Shown: piece by piece, positions 7,840 to 16,376 of the stretch
Position numbering within the stretch: the stretch's first letter is position 1
Layout of the letters: each line of letters begins with the position of its first letter
DNA from: JBEKSX01 sp049516635
GTDB taxonomy: Bacteria > Bacteroidota > Ignavibacteria > Tepidaquicellales > OLB5
Assembly: GCA_049516635.1 (NCBI GenBank)
Contig: JBEKSX010000016.1
Location: 1-37,332, forward strand
Length of the DNA stretch: 37,332 nt
Direction: 5' to 3'
Notes under the pieces: generated by a model
What the model saw: the letters and a program-made list of their open reading frames with translations, nothing else
What the model was told of the DNA's origin: nothing
Database searches by the model: none
Program-made: the position numbers and the translations under genes

Positions 7840-9426
7840 ATGAAAAAATTATTTATTCTTTTTTCCCTTTTACTGTATCTCCTCTTGCCTTTTAAATTAT
7901 CTTCACAAAATAATTTTACATATCCTAAAACCGAAGATAAACAGGATAATATTGTACTCCGCACACCGCAGGAACCAGATTACGCTGTTCTCTACAGTTT
8001 CTCTCAGCTGACCACAACCTTTTTCTCCATTGTAAATGCTCCGGGTGAGGTTGTTCTTGGAACGGGTGTTCTGGATGATCAAACATATTCCAATAAGCCT
8101 ATCGGTTTTACTTTTAACTTTGACAGTACAGACTACACAGCTTTCGGCGTGAGTGCTAACGGTTATATTATGATGGGCAGCGAGGTAATATTGACCAGCT
8201 ACATGGTTTTGAACGCAATTCAGAACGATGTCATATCTGCTTTCAATGCAGATCTGTTAAGCTATGCGTCCACTGGCAGAGTTTCGTTCCTATCATCAGG
8301 GATAGCCCCGAATCGGATACTAACCGTACAATGGACAGACTTTGGATTTTATCCCGGCGGAGGTGGAGATACCAGTCATACTAATTTTCAGATCAAACTG
8401 TATGAATCCACTAATATTATCCAGTTGGTTTATGGTAATTGCAATTCCGGTACAACCTTGCATAATGTGCAGGCTGGTATCCGGGGAATTTCTACAGCAG
8501 ATGTCAGTTCCAGAACAACAACTACAAACTGGTTGACAACAACAGCCGGAAACTCTACGTCACAATGCAGGTTCCAGGTAGGAGTATCTCCGCCTTTGGG
8601 GTTAACATTCCAATGGATTCCTCCCGTAATTGTTCCTTATCTGTGTGAGAGCTTCAATTCAACTACATTTCCTACCACAGGGTGGACGGTACTATTCACA
8701 GGAACTAATTACTGGTCACGGAATCCCGTAAGCGCATTTTGTCTCGGAACCGGTTCCTTAAAATTTGATTTTTTTGATGCCCCGGTAGGCACGAACCAAT
8801 CGGTAATATCTCCCTTATTCCCCGCCATATCTTCAGGGGGCGGATGTGATTCGCTACGGTTTGCCCATGCACACAGCGGGAATTCAAGCTCCACGGATAT
8901 ACTTCAGATCCAGACATCAACTAACGGAGGTGTAAACTGGGTTGAACTGACCTTGCTATCGACACAGCTAAATACGGCACCACCGCAGACAACAGCTTTT
9001 ACGCCTACCTGCACGCAGTGGAGCAGAAAGACTTTCGCATTACCGATGGGAACTAACAGGCTAAGGCTTAATTGTATAAGCGCTCCGGATAATAATCTCT
9101 ACCTTGATACATTATGCATCGTGTGTTATACAGGAATAAAGCCAAAAATTACAGGTATTCCAATAGAATATTCGCTCTCACAAAACTATCCTAATCCGTT
9201 TAATCCGAAAACTGTAATTACTTATCAATTGCCGGTCAGCGGTTACGTCAAATTGACCGTGTATGATATATTGGGGCGCATGGTCACGGAGCTTGTAAGT
9301 AGTGAACTGAAAGCGGGAACATACGAGACAGAATTCGACGGTTCTAATCTCGCTTCGGGTTTGTATTTCTATACTATTACTGCGGGAAGCTTCACAGAAA
9401 CGAAAAAGATGGCACTGATCAAGTAG
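7840..9426 (+). CDS. Secreted two-domain protein with T9SS sorting domain
   Basis: A 528-residue protein preceded by AAAAGGGGC as ribosome site. Residues 1-23 are a signal peptide. At about 50-245 there is a domain with 'GFTFNFDSTDYTAFGVSANGYIMMGSE', a pattern seen in many Bacteroidota extracellular proteins. At about 268-425 there is a jelly-roll domain of the 'choice-of-anchor J'/MAM-like type (CESFNSTTFPTTGWTVL ... SLKFDFF ... DSLRFAHAHS ... TSTNGGVNW ... LYLDTLCI), with several cysteines. The last 82 residues are a T9SS tail (LSQNYPNPFNPKTVITY ... SGLYFYTI ... KKMALIK) without a palindromic insertion. It lies 129 bases after the zinc-ribbon operon and is probably transcribed separately. 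Its role is probably in adhesion or binding at the surface, which is inferred. Confidence 0.87.
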   Translation: MKKLFILFSLLLYLLLPFKLSSQNNFTYPKTEDKQDNIVLRTPQEPDYAVLYSFSQLTTTFFSIVNAPGEVVLGTGVLDDQTYSNKPIGFTFNFDSTDYTAFGVSANGYIMMGSEVILTSYMVLNAIQNDVISAFNADLLSYASTGRVSFLSSGIAPNRILTVQWTDFGFYPGGGGDTSHTNFQIKLYESTNIIQLVYGNCNSGTTLHNVQAGIRGISTADVSSRTTTTNWLTTTAGNSTSQCRFQVGVSPPLGLTFQWIPPVIVPYLCESFNSTTFPTTGWTVLFTGTNYWSRNPVSAFCLGTGSLKFDFFDAPVGTNQSVISPLFPAISSGGGCDSLRFAHAHSGNSSSTDILQIQTSTNGGVNWVELTLLSTQLNTAPPQTTAFTPTCTQWSRKTFALPMGTNRLRLNCISAPDNNLYLDTLCIVCYTGIKPKITGIPIEYSLSQNYPNPFNPKTVITYQLPVSGYVKLTVYDILGRMVTELVSSELKAGTYETEFDGSNLASGLYFYTITAGSFTETKKMALIK

Positions 9427-9446
9427 GGTACCAAATTTTTCTTCAT

Positions 9447-9485
9447 CGCTCATCCTGCAAATTTATTTGCAGGATGAGCGGGTTT
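9447..9485 (+). terminator. Long hairpin, probable terminator of T9SS gene
   Basis: The stem CGCTCATCCTGCAAAT (9447-9462) pairs perfectly with ATTTGCAGGATGAGCG (9465-9480), leaving at least a short loop after fraying. It lies 20 bases after the stop codon. The T run after it is short (GGTTT), so termination efficiency is uncertain. Confidence 0.65.
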
Positions 9486-9676
9486 CATACTTCCAACCTT
9501 TTGACATTCCATATATACTATACTTTGGTGCCGGGTATATATTTTTCCGGGTTCAAAAAAATAACTGAGCTGAATTTTTAACTTTCTCAATTATAGCTTT
9601 ATATATATTTTAATGAAAAGCTCCAAACTTTATGACAGAAATAATAATCGTTTAAATAATTTATTGCACAAATATC

Positions 9677-10423
9677 ATGAATAAAGAATTAATCTCAACG
9701 TTCATTGAAAAGTGGAAAAAATATTTTAATAACGCTGAACTTCCTATCGTATTTTATTACAGCAATAGCGTGAATGACAGTGAGCTCCTGCCGCCTGCAC
9801 CAAAGAGAAGATGTATGATAAACGAACTCACAATGGTCAGGGATGGAAGGTCATTATGCTATGCAGCTGAGTCATTTGGCTGCGAGGGAGGTAAACGCTA
9901 TACCGGTTTTTCAAGTACACTCCGTCCGAACTTCGAATATTTCCTCTCATGCGGCATAGAAGGAGAAATGGAAGGTGAGAGATACAAAAGGACACCTGAA
10001 ATAGTTCAGGAAATTTTAAAAGATCATAAGCAATTAGATCTGCCCGGAAAATATTTAATATTCAAAAGATGGGACAAGCTTTCTGAAACCGATCATCCCG
10101 ATGCAGTGATCTTCTTTGCTAAAAGCGATGTGCTTGCAGGATTATTTACTCTTGCCAGTTTCGATGAGGCAGAGCCAAACACTTCTTTTACTCCTTTTGG
10201 AGCGGGATGCAGCTCCATAGTTTACTATCCGTATCTTGAAAAAGATAAAGAGGAGCAAAGAGCAGTGATCGGGATGTTTGATCCTTCAGCAAGGGTAAGT
10301 GTGGGACCCGATGAAATAACATTCACCGTGCCTATGAAAAAATTTGAGAAAATGGTAGGTTATATGGATGAAAGCTTCCTTATCACACCTACATGGAAGA
10401 AAATACAGGAGAGGATCTCTTAA
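9677..10423 (+). CDS. DUF169 family protein
   Basis: A 248-residue cytoplasmic protein. It has features I associate with DUF169: an N-terminal 'PIVFYYSNS' strand, 'APKRRCMINELTMVRDGRSLCYAAESFGCEGG', 'YTGFS', 'YFLSCGIEG', and a C-terminal 'FTPFGAGCSSIVYYPYLE ... GMFDPSARVSVGPDEITFTVPMKKFEKMV'. Several conserved cysteines (in CYAAESFGCEGG, SCGIEG and GAGCSS) could bind metal or redox partners, but the biochemical role of the family is not established as far as I know. It stands alone between a hairpin and a convergent gene. The ATG start lacks a clear ribosome site, as do several starts here. Confidence 0.82.
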   Translation: MNKELISTFIEKWKKYFNNAELPIVFYYSNSVNDSELLPPAPKRRCMINELTMVRDGRSLCYAAESFGCEGGKRYTGFSSTLRPNFEYFLSCGIEGEMEGERYKRTPEIVQEILKDHKQLDLPGKYLIFKRWDKLSETDHPDAVIFFAKSDVLAGLFTLASFDEAEPNTSFTPFGAGCSSIVYYPYLEKDKEEQRAVIGMFDPSARVSVGPDEITFTVPMKKFEKMVGYMDESFLITPTWKKIQERIS

Positions 10424-10477
10424 CAAAGCCCATAGTTCCTAAAAGTATTTGTATGCTTCGAGGAGATTCTTATATAC

Positions 10478-11119
10478 TCAAAATTTAATACTCATTGAGT
10501 AATAATAGCTGTTATAGGCGAACATTTTGTTCACGGTTTGCTTGTTGATGGATTTAATCACAGTCGAGATAATGAGATTTTTTAATACAAAGCCTGCGAG
10601 AACAGGTAAGATCTTATCGGGCTTAAAAAAAAGCTTAACGGAATTATCTACTGCCAGGATAGCAACCCCCTGTACGAACAAAGATTTGAAATGCTCTTTT
10701 ATTCCGTCTATAGGGATAAAACAGCTCAGGTTTTGATTTGCATAAATGCTCACAAAATCGAAAGGTTTTATATTGAAAGAGGGATTAATATTTATGATTG
10801 CATATTTACCCCAGAAACCTCCGAACCTTATGTTCTCCCTGAAAGATGATACGATATTAAATGTTCTCTTTACTTTGCTTTCCTGTTGTTGATTGATATG
10901 AAACGGATGGGTCAATAAGATACTTTTTAATTGGTCAACCTCATCTTTGGTTTCAATTTTAAGCGCTGAAAGCCGGTTCACCTGCACTGCATTTAAAGCA
11001 GCATTCCTCACATAGATGTTACCGCTAATTACAAACGACCTGTCCGGAACAGCATCCTGACTACGCTGTATCTGTACCAAACCTATCAACAGAAGAATTA
11101 CTATAACCGGTTTTTTCAT
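10478..11119 (-). CDS. Secreted or outer-membrane hypothetical protein
   Basis: A 213-residue protein. Residues 1-20 (MKKPVIVILLLIGLVQIQRS) are a signal peptide. The remainder is mainly alternating beta-type sequence ending '...NSYYYSMSIKF'. A C-terminal aromatic residue is compatible with an outer-membrane strand, but the protein is short for a barrel and no family is recognised. A hydrophobic stretch at about 170-190 (ILPVLAGFVLKNLIISTVI) might be membrane-associated. It is convergent with the DUF169 gene and has no operon partners. Confidence 0.7.
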   Translation of the reverse strand: MKKPVIVILLLIGLVQIQRSQDAVPDRSFVISGNIYVRNAALNAVQVNRLSALKIETKDEVDQLKSILLTHPFHINQQQESKVKRTFNIVSSFRENIRFGGFWGKYAIININPSFNIKPFDFVSIYANQNLSCFIPIDGIKEHFKSLFVQGVAILAVDNSVKLFFKPDKILPVLAGFVLKNLIISTVIKSINKQTVNKMFAYNSYYYSMSIKF

Positions 11120-11349
11120 GGTTGTAATTAGTAATTATTCTTAAATAACCCTGGGAATAATATCGGGAAATTTATATGATTTGTCAAGCGTTTATTTTCT
11201 CGTCATCTAAAAGTAAAAAGGGTTGCATCTTCGAACTATATGTCATTTAAGGATTTATGGAAATGGGTCCAGTAAAATGACTTTTTGCTTTATTTAAAAT
11301 ATTCTTACTTACATAAAATTATATAAAAATCACTTCAGCGAGAATTAAT

Positions 11350-11715
11350 ATGAAAATTACAAAAGTTAACATCAAAGAAAAACTTGGCAGCTTTAATGAC
11401 TACTGGAAACCATACATAATCGGAGAGCTGAACGGACAATATGTAAAGATAGTAAAATTTACGGGCGAGTTTACCTGGCACCACCATGATAATGAAGATG
11501 AAATGTTTTTGGTTATAAAGGGTGAATTTAATATGGAATTGAAAGACAGCACTTTGAAACTTCGTGAAGGAGAGTTCATAATTATACCGAAAGGGGTCGA
11601 ACATAGACCTGTAGCGGAAAAGGAAGCACACGTGCTTTTATTTGAACCGGTTTCCACTCTGAATACGGGGAATGTGAAGAATAGCTTCACCAAAGAAACA
11701 TTGGCAAGACTTTAA
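11350..11715 (+). CDS. Cupin domain-containing protein (single domain)
   Basis: A 121-residue protein that is a single small cupin barrel. Cupin motif 1 is visible as G39, H44, H46, E51, G58 (GEFTWHHHDNEDEMFLVIKG). Motif 2 is visible as G74, P80, G82, H85 (GEFIIIPKGVEH). These give the usual His/His/Glu/His metal site. Substrate cannot be predicted; small cupins serve as isomerases, dioxygenases or sensors. The gene is transcribed away from the secreted hypothetical gene at 10478, with 230 bases between them, and is convergent with the DUF5916 gene. Confidence 0.9.
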   Translation: MKITKVNIKEKLGSFNDYWKPYIIGELNGQYVKIVKFTGEFTWHHHDNEDEMFLVIKGEFNMELKDSTLKLREGEFIIIPKGVEHRPVAEKEAHVLLFEPVSTLNTGNVKNSFTKETLARL

Positions 11716-11773
11716 TAAATTATTTATTCGCTTTTAGCTTAAAACTATTTGAACTATTATTCATAAAAAGCAA

Positions 11774-11832
11774 GGTCCGCCGGTTCTGATCGTGCTTATG
11801 GGTGTAAACATTTTTTTCCCGGCAGACCTGCT
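11774..11832. terminator. Spaced inverted repeat between convergent genes, possible bidirectional terminator
   Basis: AGGTCCGCCGG pairs with CCGGCAGACCT in 10 of 11 positions across about 35 bases. It sits between the ends of the cupin gene and the DUF5916 gene, and the loop contains TTTTTTT. The position suggests a terminator, but the long loop makes this uncertain. Confidence 0.35.
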
Positions 11833-11855
11833 GTGAAAGACCTGATCCTTGTTAG

Positions 11856-13898
11856 CTAGAAATTAAAATCGTATCCTAATTTGAAATACCTCCCAGTATT
11901 TTGAAGCTTCTCGCCTAAAAGATCGATCACAAGATACACATTACTGCCTGCGAAGAATTCATATTGAAGCATTGTATTCCACAGTGCAAGCCGGTTATAC
12001 GTATCCTGCTGGTAATATGAACGGAAATAGAGCTTTGGGATTATACGCCAATCCAGCTTAGCACTGAATATACTCTGCTTTATGTCCATCACTGTGCGGT
12101 AATCATAGGCAAAAAGCATGCTTATCCTGTCAAAAAGGACCAGGTCAATATTGGCATAGGGGTGCTTAATAAAACTCCCGAAGTACGGACCGCATTCATA
12201 CCCGATATAAAGAGCACTCCTCCCGATAAGGAACTTGATGCTATTATTAAAGTCAAAATTGTTCCTTCGTATCAGGTTACCGTTCACATCAATATCATTC
12301 GGACGGTTGTATTCGAAGTAATGGTCAAGGTTAATGATATCGTTCAGCCTGTAAAACAATTCAGTAGCAACTGCCTCCTGGTATTTGAAATTGCTTGAGA
12401 TCTGCCTCAGTCTGTAATAGCTTACCTTAATATTTATCTCTGAAAAGTATTTACGGTTACTTTTCCATATGTACCCGGGTTGAAAAATCGTCTCATCGTA
12501 ATCGTTCGGTGCTCCTATCTGTGAGTTGAATGAGGTCGACGTCTGGAAATTCTTATCTACTCTATCATACATAATGTCGTAATACGGGCCCCCTGCGTAA
12601 CTGGTTTCATAGAATTGATGCAGTAAATACGCCGTTCCGTTATTTGTGTATCCGAAATTAGATGCAATTTGCCCCTGGAAATCAAATCTCGTTTTTGGTA
12701 TCCTGACTAGCCCGTCAAAGCTTATTATCCTGTCCTTCGAATCTGATTGCTTATCGTTGGTGTATATTAATAATCCCCCGAAATTGAAATCACTCAAATT
12801 AAGCCTGGGGCGCGCAACAAAATACTGCTTCTTGTCAGGGTATCGCGGTTCTTCTACATATACTATTCCGGCTTTCAGCTTATCACCCCGGTAGGTATAG
12901 TTCACCCCATAGGTTATGCTGTCGATCGATCTCGTGTAGAACAGGTTGATCGGTGTTGTATAGATATCAAGATCCTTGCTGAAGAACGGTCTTTTCTCGG
13001 TCAAAAATACAGGTCTATTATAAAATGTGAACCTGAACGGGTCAGCTTCCAGTGTCGACTGATCCGTGTTCACCGTGCCCTTCAGCTTATGGTCATTCAG
13101 GCTAACGTTGACGTCACCGCCTAATGTTGCTCCCGGCTTTTTATCATTGAATTTATTAGCAACTACATAAGGCGATACCGTCATGTTCAAATTAATTTTT
13201 TCATCGAAAGGATATCTCAGATCGAACTTATACGTGTTCTTTACTGATAACAACTCGCTGTTGGGGCTGATCGAATAAGTATAGAGTGTTCCGTCTGGTT
13301 TATATGCGAACATCTGAATGTCAAATCCAATCTGCTTCTCATTCTTGTTCTGAAACTTTGCGACCGGTATCCTTACCTCACTCTCGATATATCCCGGTTT
13401 CCCGTCCTTAGCTTCCCTGTAGATGGTCGATTTTGCTTCCCAGACCCAATCCCATTCGTATGAAATGCTCCTTTGATTATAGACTATTCCGTCTCTCTGG
13501 TTATTCAAAAAACTGAACGAGAAAAAGTAACCATTCTGGTTTTTATTTTCCAGGTCGAGCATTATGAAGAACTCGTTCTCTTCATCGGTGCTTCTGTCTC
13601 GTGTAAAAGATTTAGAGATTACCTTACCCCTGGGCCACCACTTGAATGCAAAATTGATAGCGTCTTTAGTCTGCTTCACATAGACTATCGTACTGTCATA
13701 ATACTTCTCATCCGATCTGGGAATAGTAATATAGAAATCTGAAAAGACCTTCGCTCCCACCCACTCCGCGTCATCGATCTTACCGTCGATAACAGGAACC
13801 GCAGCTTCACCGGAATATGAGGATGAATTCTGAGCACTAATTGCGGTTGCGAAAAACAGTATTGGCGAAATGTACAAAAGCAGGTAATTTATCTTCAT
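11856..13898 (-). CDS. DUF5916 outer-membrane protein with N-terminal CBM9-like domain
   Basis: A 680-residue protein. Residues 1-22 are a signal peptide. At about 30-215 there is a carbohydrate-binding family 9-like sandwich (AVPVIDGKIDDAEWVGAKVFSDF ... DRSTDEENEFFIMLDLENKNQNGYFFSF ... ESEVRIPVAKF). From about 235 to the end there is a DUF5916-type beta-barrel with alternating aromatic strands, 'RPVFLTEKRPFFSKDLDIYTTPINLFYTRSI' and a final 'YFKLGYDFNF' ending in Phe, the usual outer-membrane signature. The location is the outer membrane. The ligand is unknown, and DUF5916 proteins have not been functionally resolved as far as I know. A consensus promoter lies upstream at 14012-14042. Confidence 0.88.
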   Translation of the reverse strand: MKINYLLLYISPILFFATAISAQNSSSYSGEAAVPVIDGKIDDAEWVGAKVFSDFYITIPRSDEKYYDSTIVYVKQTKDAINFAFKWWPRGKVISKSFTRDRSTDEENEFFIMLDLENKNQNGYFFSFSFLNNQRDGIVYNQRSISYEWDWVWEAKSTIYREAKDGKPGYIESEVRIPVAKFQNKNEKQIGFDIQMFAYKPDGTLYTYSISPNSELLSVKNTYKFDLRYPFDEKINLNMTVSPYVVANKFNDKKPGATLGGDVNVSLNDHKLKGTVNTDQSTLEADPFRFTFYNRPVFLTEKRPFFSKDLDIYTTPINLFYTRSIDSITYGVNYTYRGDKLKAGIVYVEEPRYPDKKQYFVARPRLNLSDFNFGGLLIYTNDKQSDSKDRIISFDGLVRIPKTRFDFQGQIASNFGYTNNGTAYLLHQFYETSYAGGPYYDIMYDRVDKNFQTSTSFNSQIGAPNDYDETIFQPGYIWKSNRKYFSEINIKVSYYRLRQISSNFKYQEAVATELFYRLNDIINLDHYFEYNRPNDIDVNGNLIRRNNFDFNNSIKFLIGRSALYIGYECGPYFGSFIKHPYANIDLVLFDRISMLFAYDYRTVMDIKQSIFSAKLDWRIIPKLYFRSYYQQDTYNRLALWNTMLQYEFFAGSNVYLVIDLLGEKLQNTGRYFKLGYDFNF

Positions 13899-14011
13899 AA
13901 TATTGACCCTTTTATTAAGTTTTTTTTCCTTCTGCTAAACTTCCACTGTTTCAAATTTCGCGGGGGTCCTTCTATGATCATCTCGAACTCATCTGCTCAC
14001 TCTAAACTTTT

Positions 14012-14042
14012 CAAAAATAACAGCATACATATAGTAAGCAAA
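14012..14042 (-). promoter_or_regulatory. Promoter of the DUF5916 gene (exact Bacteroidota consensus)
   Basis: The minus strand reads TTTG (14042-14039), 19 bases, TATTTTTG (14019-14012), an exact match to TTTG-N19-TAnnTTTG. The expected leader is about 110 bases. It is the best promoter match in the window. Confidence 0.6.
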
Positions 14043-14059
14043 AACTTTTTGCTTGATAC

Positions 14060-14149
14060 TCATAGTATCTTATTACTATATTATCAGATAAATAAAGATT
14101 AAATGCATAATAATAATAAAGTTATATAATAGTTATCATAGTATCTTAT
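14060..14149. repeat. Direct repeat flanking the start of the SKSEKRYF-type gene
   Basis: The 14-base sequence TCATAGTATCTTAT occurs at 14060-14073 and again at 14136-14149. The second copy runs into the ATG at 14148, and the first lies 18 bases upstream of the -33 element of the divergent promoter. This could be a pair of operator sites, inferred from position only. Confidence 0.5.
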
Positions 14150-15629
14150 GTATCCGTCATCGAGCTTATTTAACCTCATAAAATCACTTTCCAAGAGCGA
14201 GAAAAGATATTTCAGAATGTACTCTTCTCTTCAGGAAGGTAATAAGAACTATCTTAAACTCTTCGATACTATAGATAAGATGCCTCAATATGACGAATCG
14301 TTTATCAAGCATGAGTTCAAGAAAGAAAAATTCACGAAGCAGTTAACTTTCACCAAGAACTATCTGCACAGCTTGATCTTCAAAAGCCTGTATTCCTACT
14401 ACTCTAAACATTCTATCGAAAACCGTTTGAATGATCTGATATTCAGGTGCAGTTATTATTACAAAAAGACTCTTTATAAAGATTTTATAAATACGATCCA
14501 GCTCGGGAAAAAGCTTTCATCGGAATACGAAAGATTCGGATACTTTATCCAGTTCTCATCTTTTGAAAAAATTTTGATCACTGAAAAACTATTCCCCTCT
14601 CTTGAAGAAAGTTCTATTTTAACCCAGGAGGAACTTGTGACTGAAAAGATAGGTAACTTATCGGTCTATGATTCTTATGTTGCCATGCTCACGGGTATAT
14701 ATCGTACCGAAGGAAAGACAAGGGACACAGTCCTTTTTAAATATATTGAACGCATCAGGAAATCTCCTCTTCTGACTTCAGAAGATTATGCTTTATCTTA
14801 TTTAGCGAAGGAACGATATTATTACCTTCTGCAGATAATTTCCGATATATGCGGTAAATATGATGATATGTTTTATTACTGCAAGAAACGCCTTGATATA
14901 ATTTCATCACATCCCGAACCGTTTACTGACAGAATCTACAATTACTGGGGAGATATCCTGATGAACCTTATCCTTATCTCTATACGATGTAACAGGTCAA
15001 GGAAGATCATCGAATATTTACACCTCCTGGAATCTCATATCTATGATACGAAGTCCGATAAAGTTTATCTTTTCCTCGTTCAATCCTATTTAAGTGTACA
15101 ATTGATTATCACTGAAAAGAGATGGGACAGGATACATTTTCTTATGGAGAGGATAAAGATAGGTCTGAATATATACAAAGGAATAATGGATCCCGGTTTT
15201 GAGTTAGTGCTGTATGATCTAATAGTCAGGATGTATGTGGAAGCGTCTGATCACGGGTCCGCTCTGAAATACATGAACCTTCTTTTGAACCACCCATTGA
15301 TCTCCATCAGGAGGGATATCGAGTATAATGCCCGTCTTCTTAATCTGATCATTCATTATGAGTTGAAAAATTTTGATTATCTCGAATACCTGATCTTATC
15401 TACTTACCGATTTCTCTATAAAAGAAAAAAGATCTACAAACTTGAAACGTTGGTTATTGATTTCATAAAAAGATTACCGCGGATCAATTCTAACAGAGAC
15501 CTTGCAGAAAATTTCCAGATACTTCAAAATAACATGAGGACGATATATAAGAAGCCGCATGAGAAGAATATTTTTCTGTATTTCAATTATATGGAATGGG
15601 TAAGTAAAAAATTGAAAGAGATCAGATGA
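14148..15629 (+). CDS. Helical 'SKSEKRYF' family hypothetical protein
   Basis: A 493-residue cytoplasmic protein, almost entirely predicted alpha-helix. The N terminus 'LFNLIKSLSKSEKRYFRMYSSLQEGNKNYLKLFDTI' is a signature I know from many Bacteroidota hypothetical proteins. The rest resembles degenerate TPR-like helical pairs (for example residues about 225-420). There is no signal peptide and no enzymatic motif. The start codon overlaps the second copy of a direct repeat and has no ribosome site. It converges on the small membrane protein gene with a gap of only four bases. Function is unknown; a protein-protein interaction scaffold is a guess. Confidence 0.82.
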   Translation: MYPSSSLFNLIKSLSKSEKRYFRMYSSLQEGNKNYLKLFDTIDKMPQYDESFIKHEFKKEKFTKQLTFTKNYLHSLIFKSLYSYYSKHSIENRLNDLIFRCSYYYKKTLYKDFINTIQLGKKLSSEYERFGYFIQFSSFEKILITEKLFPSLEESSILTQEELVTEKIGNLSVYDSYVAMLTGIYRTEGKTRDTVLFKYIERIRKSPLLTSEDYALSYLAKERYYYLLQIISDICGKYDDMFYYCKKRLDIISSHPEPFTDRIYNYWGDILMNLILISIRCNRSRKIIEYLHLLESHIYDTKSDKVYLFLVQSYLSVQLIITEKRWDRIHFLMERIKIGLNIYKGIMDPGFELVLYDLIVRMYVEASDHGSALKYMNLLLNHPLISIRRDIEYNARLLNLIIHYELKNFDYLEYLILSTYRFLYKRKKIYKLETLVIDFIKRLPRINSNRDLAENFQILQNNMRTIYKKPHEKNIFLYFNYMEWVSKKLKEIR

Positions 15630-15633
15630 ACAT

Positions 15634-16056
15634 CTAATTCCCCGTGATAGACCATTTCCCTTCACACTTAACGTCAAGGATATACTGTCCCGATTCAGGA
15701 ACAAATATTGTCCGCTTTCTGATGCACGGGCCATAATGTTCGAGAACCTTTGCAAAAGGTTCTCCGTTTCCGTTTAACATATTTACTGAAATATTTGAAT
15801 TACCCGAATAAGATACGCTGAAATCTACTAATCCTTGCGTGAGATCTATTGTACGTTTATTAGTCCCCTCTGCGGATAAGGAAATTCTTTGCGATACTTT
15901 ATTGGGAGAAGAAGTTGAATCGATTTTGGACCGTGACATAGAGTATATTTTTTTACTGTGATTTCTATGAAGCAAATATCCCAAGCTTCCGATCATCACA
16001 ATAAGAAAAAATACCGAGAGTAGATATTTATACCTGAAGTCCAGCTTTTTAAACAT
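15634..16056 (-). CDS. Small single-pass membrane protein, hypothetical
   Basis: A 140-residue protein. A basic start (MFKKLDFRYKY) is followed by one membrane helix at about 12-29 (LLSVFFLIVMIGSLGYLL), then a serine-rich linker. An extracytoplasmic beta domain follows (DLTQGLVDFSVSYSGNSNISVNMLNGNGEP ... RTIFVPESGQYILDVKCEGKWSITGN). The 'ESGQYILDVKCEGKWSI' ending resembles small secreted domains that package a compact beta-sandwich, but no family name is claimed. It overlaps no gene and ends four bases from the convergent helical protein gene. Confidence 0.72.
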   Translation of the reverse strand: MFKKLDFRYKYLLSVFFLIVMIGSLGYLLHRNHSKKIYSMSRSKIDSTSSPNKVSQRISLSAEGTNKRTIDLTQGLVDFSVSYSGNSNISVNMLNGNGEPFAKVLEHYGPCIRKRTIFVPESGQYILDVKCEGKWSITGN

Positions 16057-16341
16057 TATAATTATAACTTTTTACGGAAGAACATTTATGTTATTAACAA
16101 TAAGTTCAGCTTAATGGGTTCATTAATGGGTGGCGAGACCTGTAGTTAGGAATTGGAAAGTTCAAAAATCTGTGAAAACAGATATTTATTTATATCTTGA
16201 TCTATGGATATACATCCTTAATAGTCTATTTTACCTTAATTGCAGTAACAGATATTCTTCATTTTCCGTTCTTAAACCCCAAAGATACATTTTTTTACAA
16301 TAATTCATATCTTATTTAACAAATTCAGAGCTTTTTTTTGT
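16057..16341. other. Non-coding spacer upstream of the receptor gene
   Basis: AT-rich sequence between divergent genes at 16056 and 16377. No gene or hairpin stands out before the -7-like element at 16342. Confidence 0.5.
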
Positions 16342-16349
16342 TACATTTG
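16342..16349 (+). promoter_or_regulatory. -7 element upstream of the beta-barrel receptor gene
   Basis: TACATTTG matches the Bacteroidota -7 element TAnnTTTG and lies 27 bases before the ATG at 16377. No good TTTG is found at the expected -33 distance, so confidence is moderate. Confidence 0.4.
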
Positions 16350-16376
16350 TAAAGCAAGAATTTATAAAAAGAAAAC

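Noticed and set aside
11335..11693. Minus-strand frames over the cupin gene
   Set aside because: The plus-strand cupin motifs are complete and convincing; the antisense frames are shadows.
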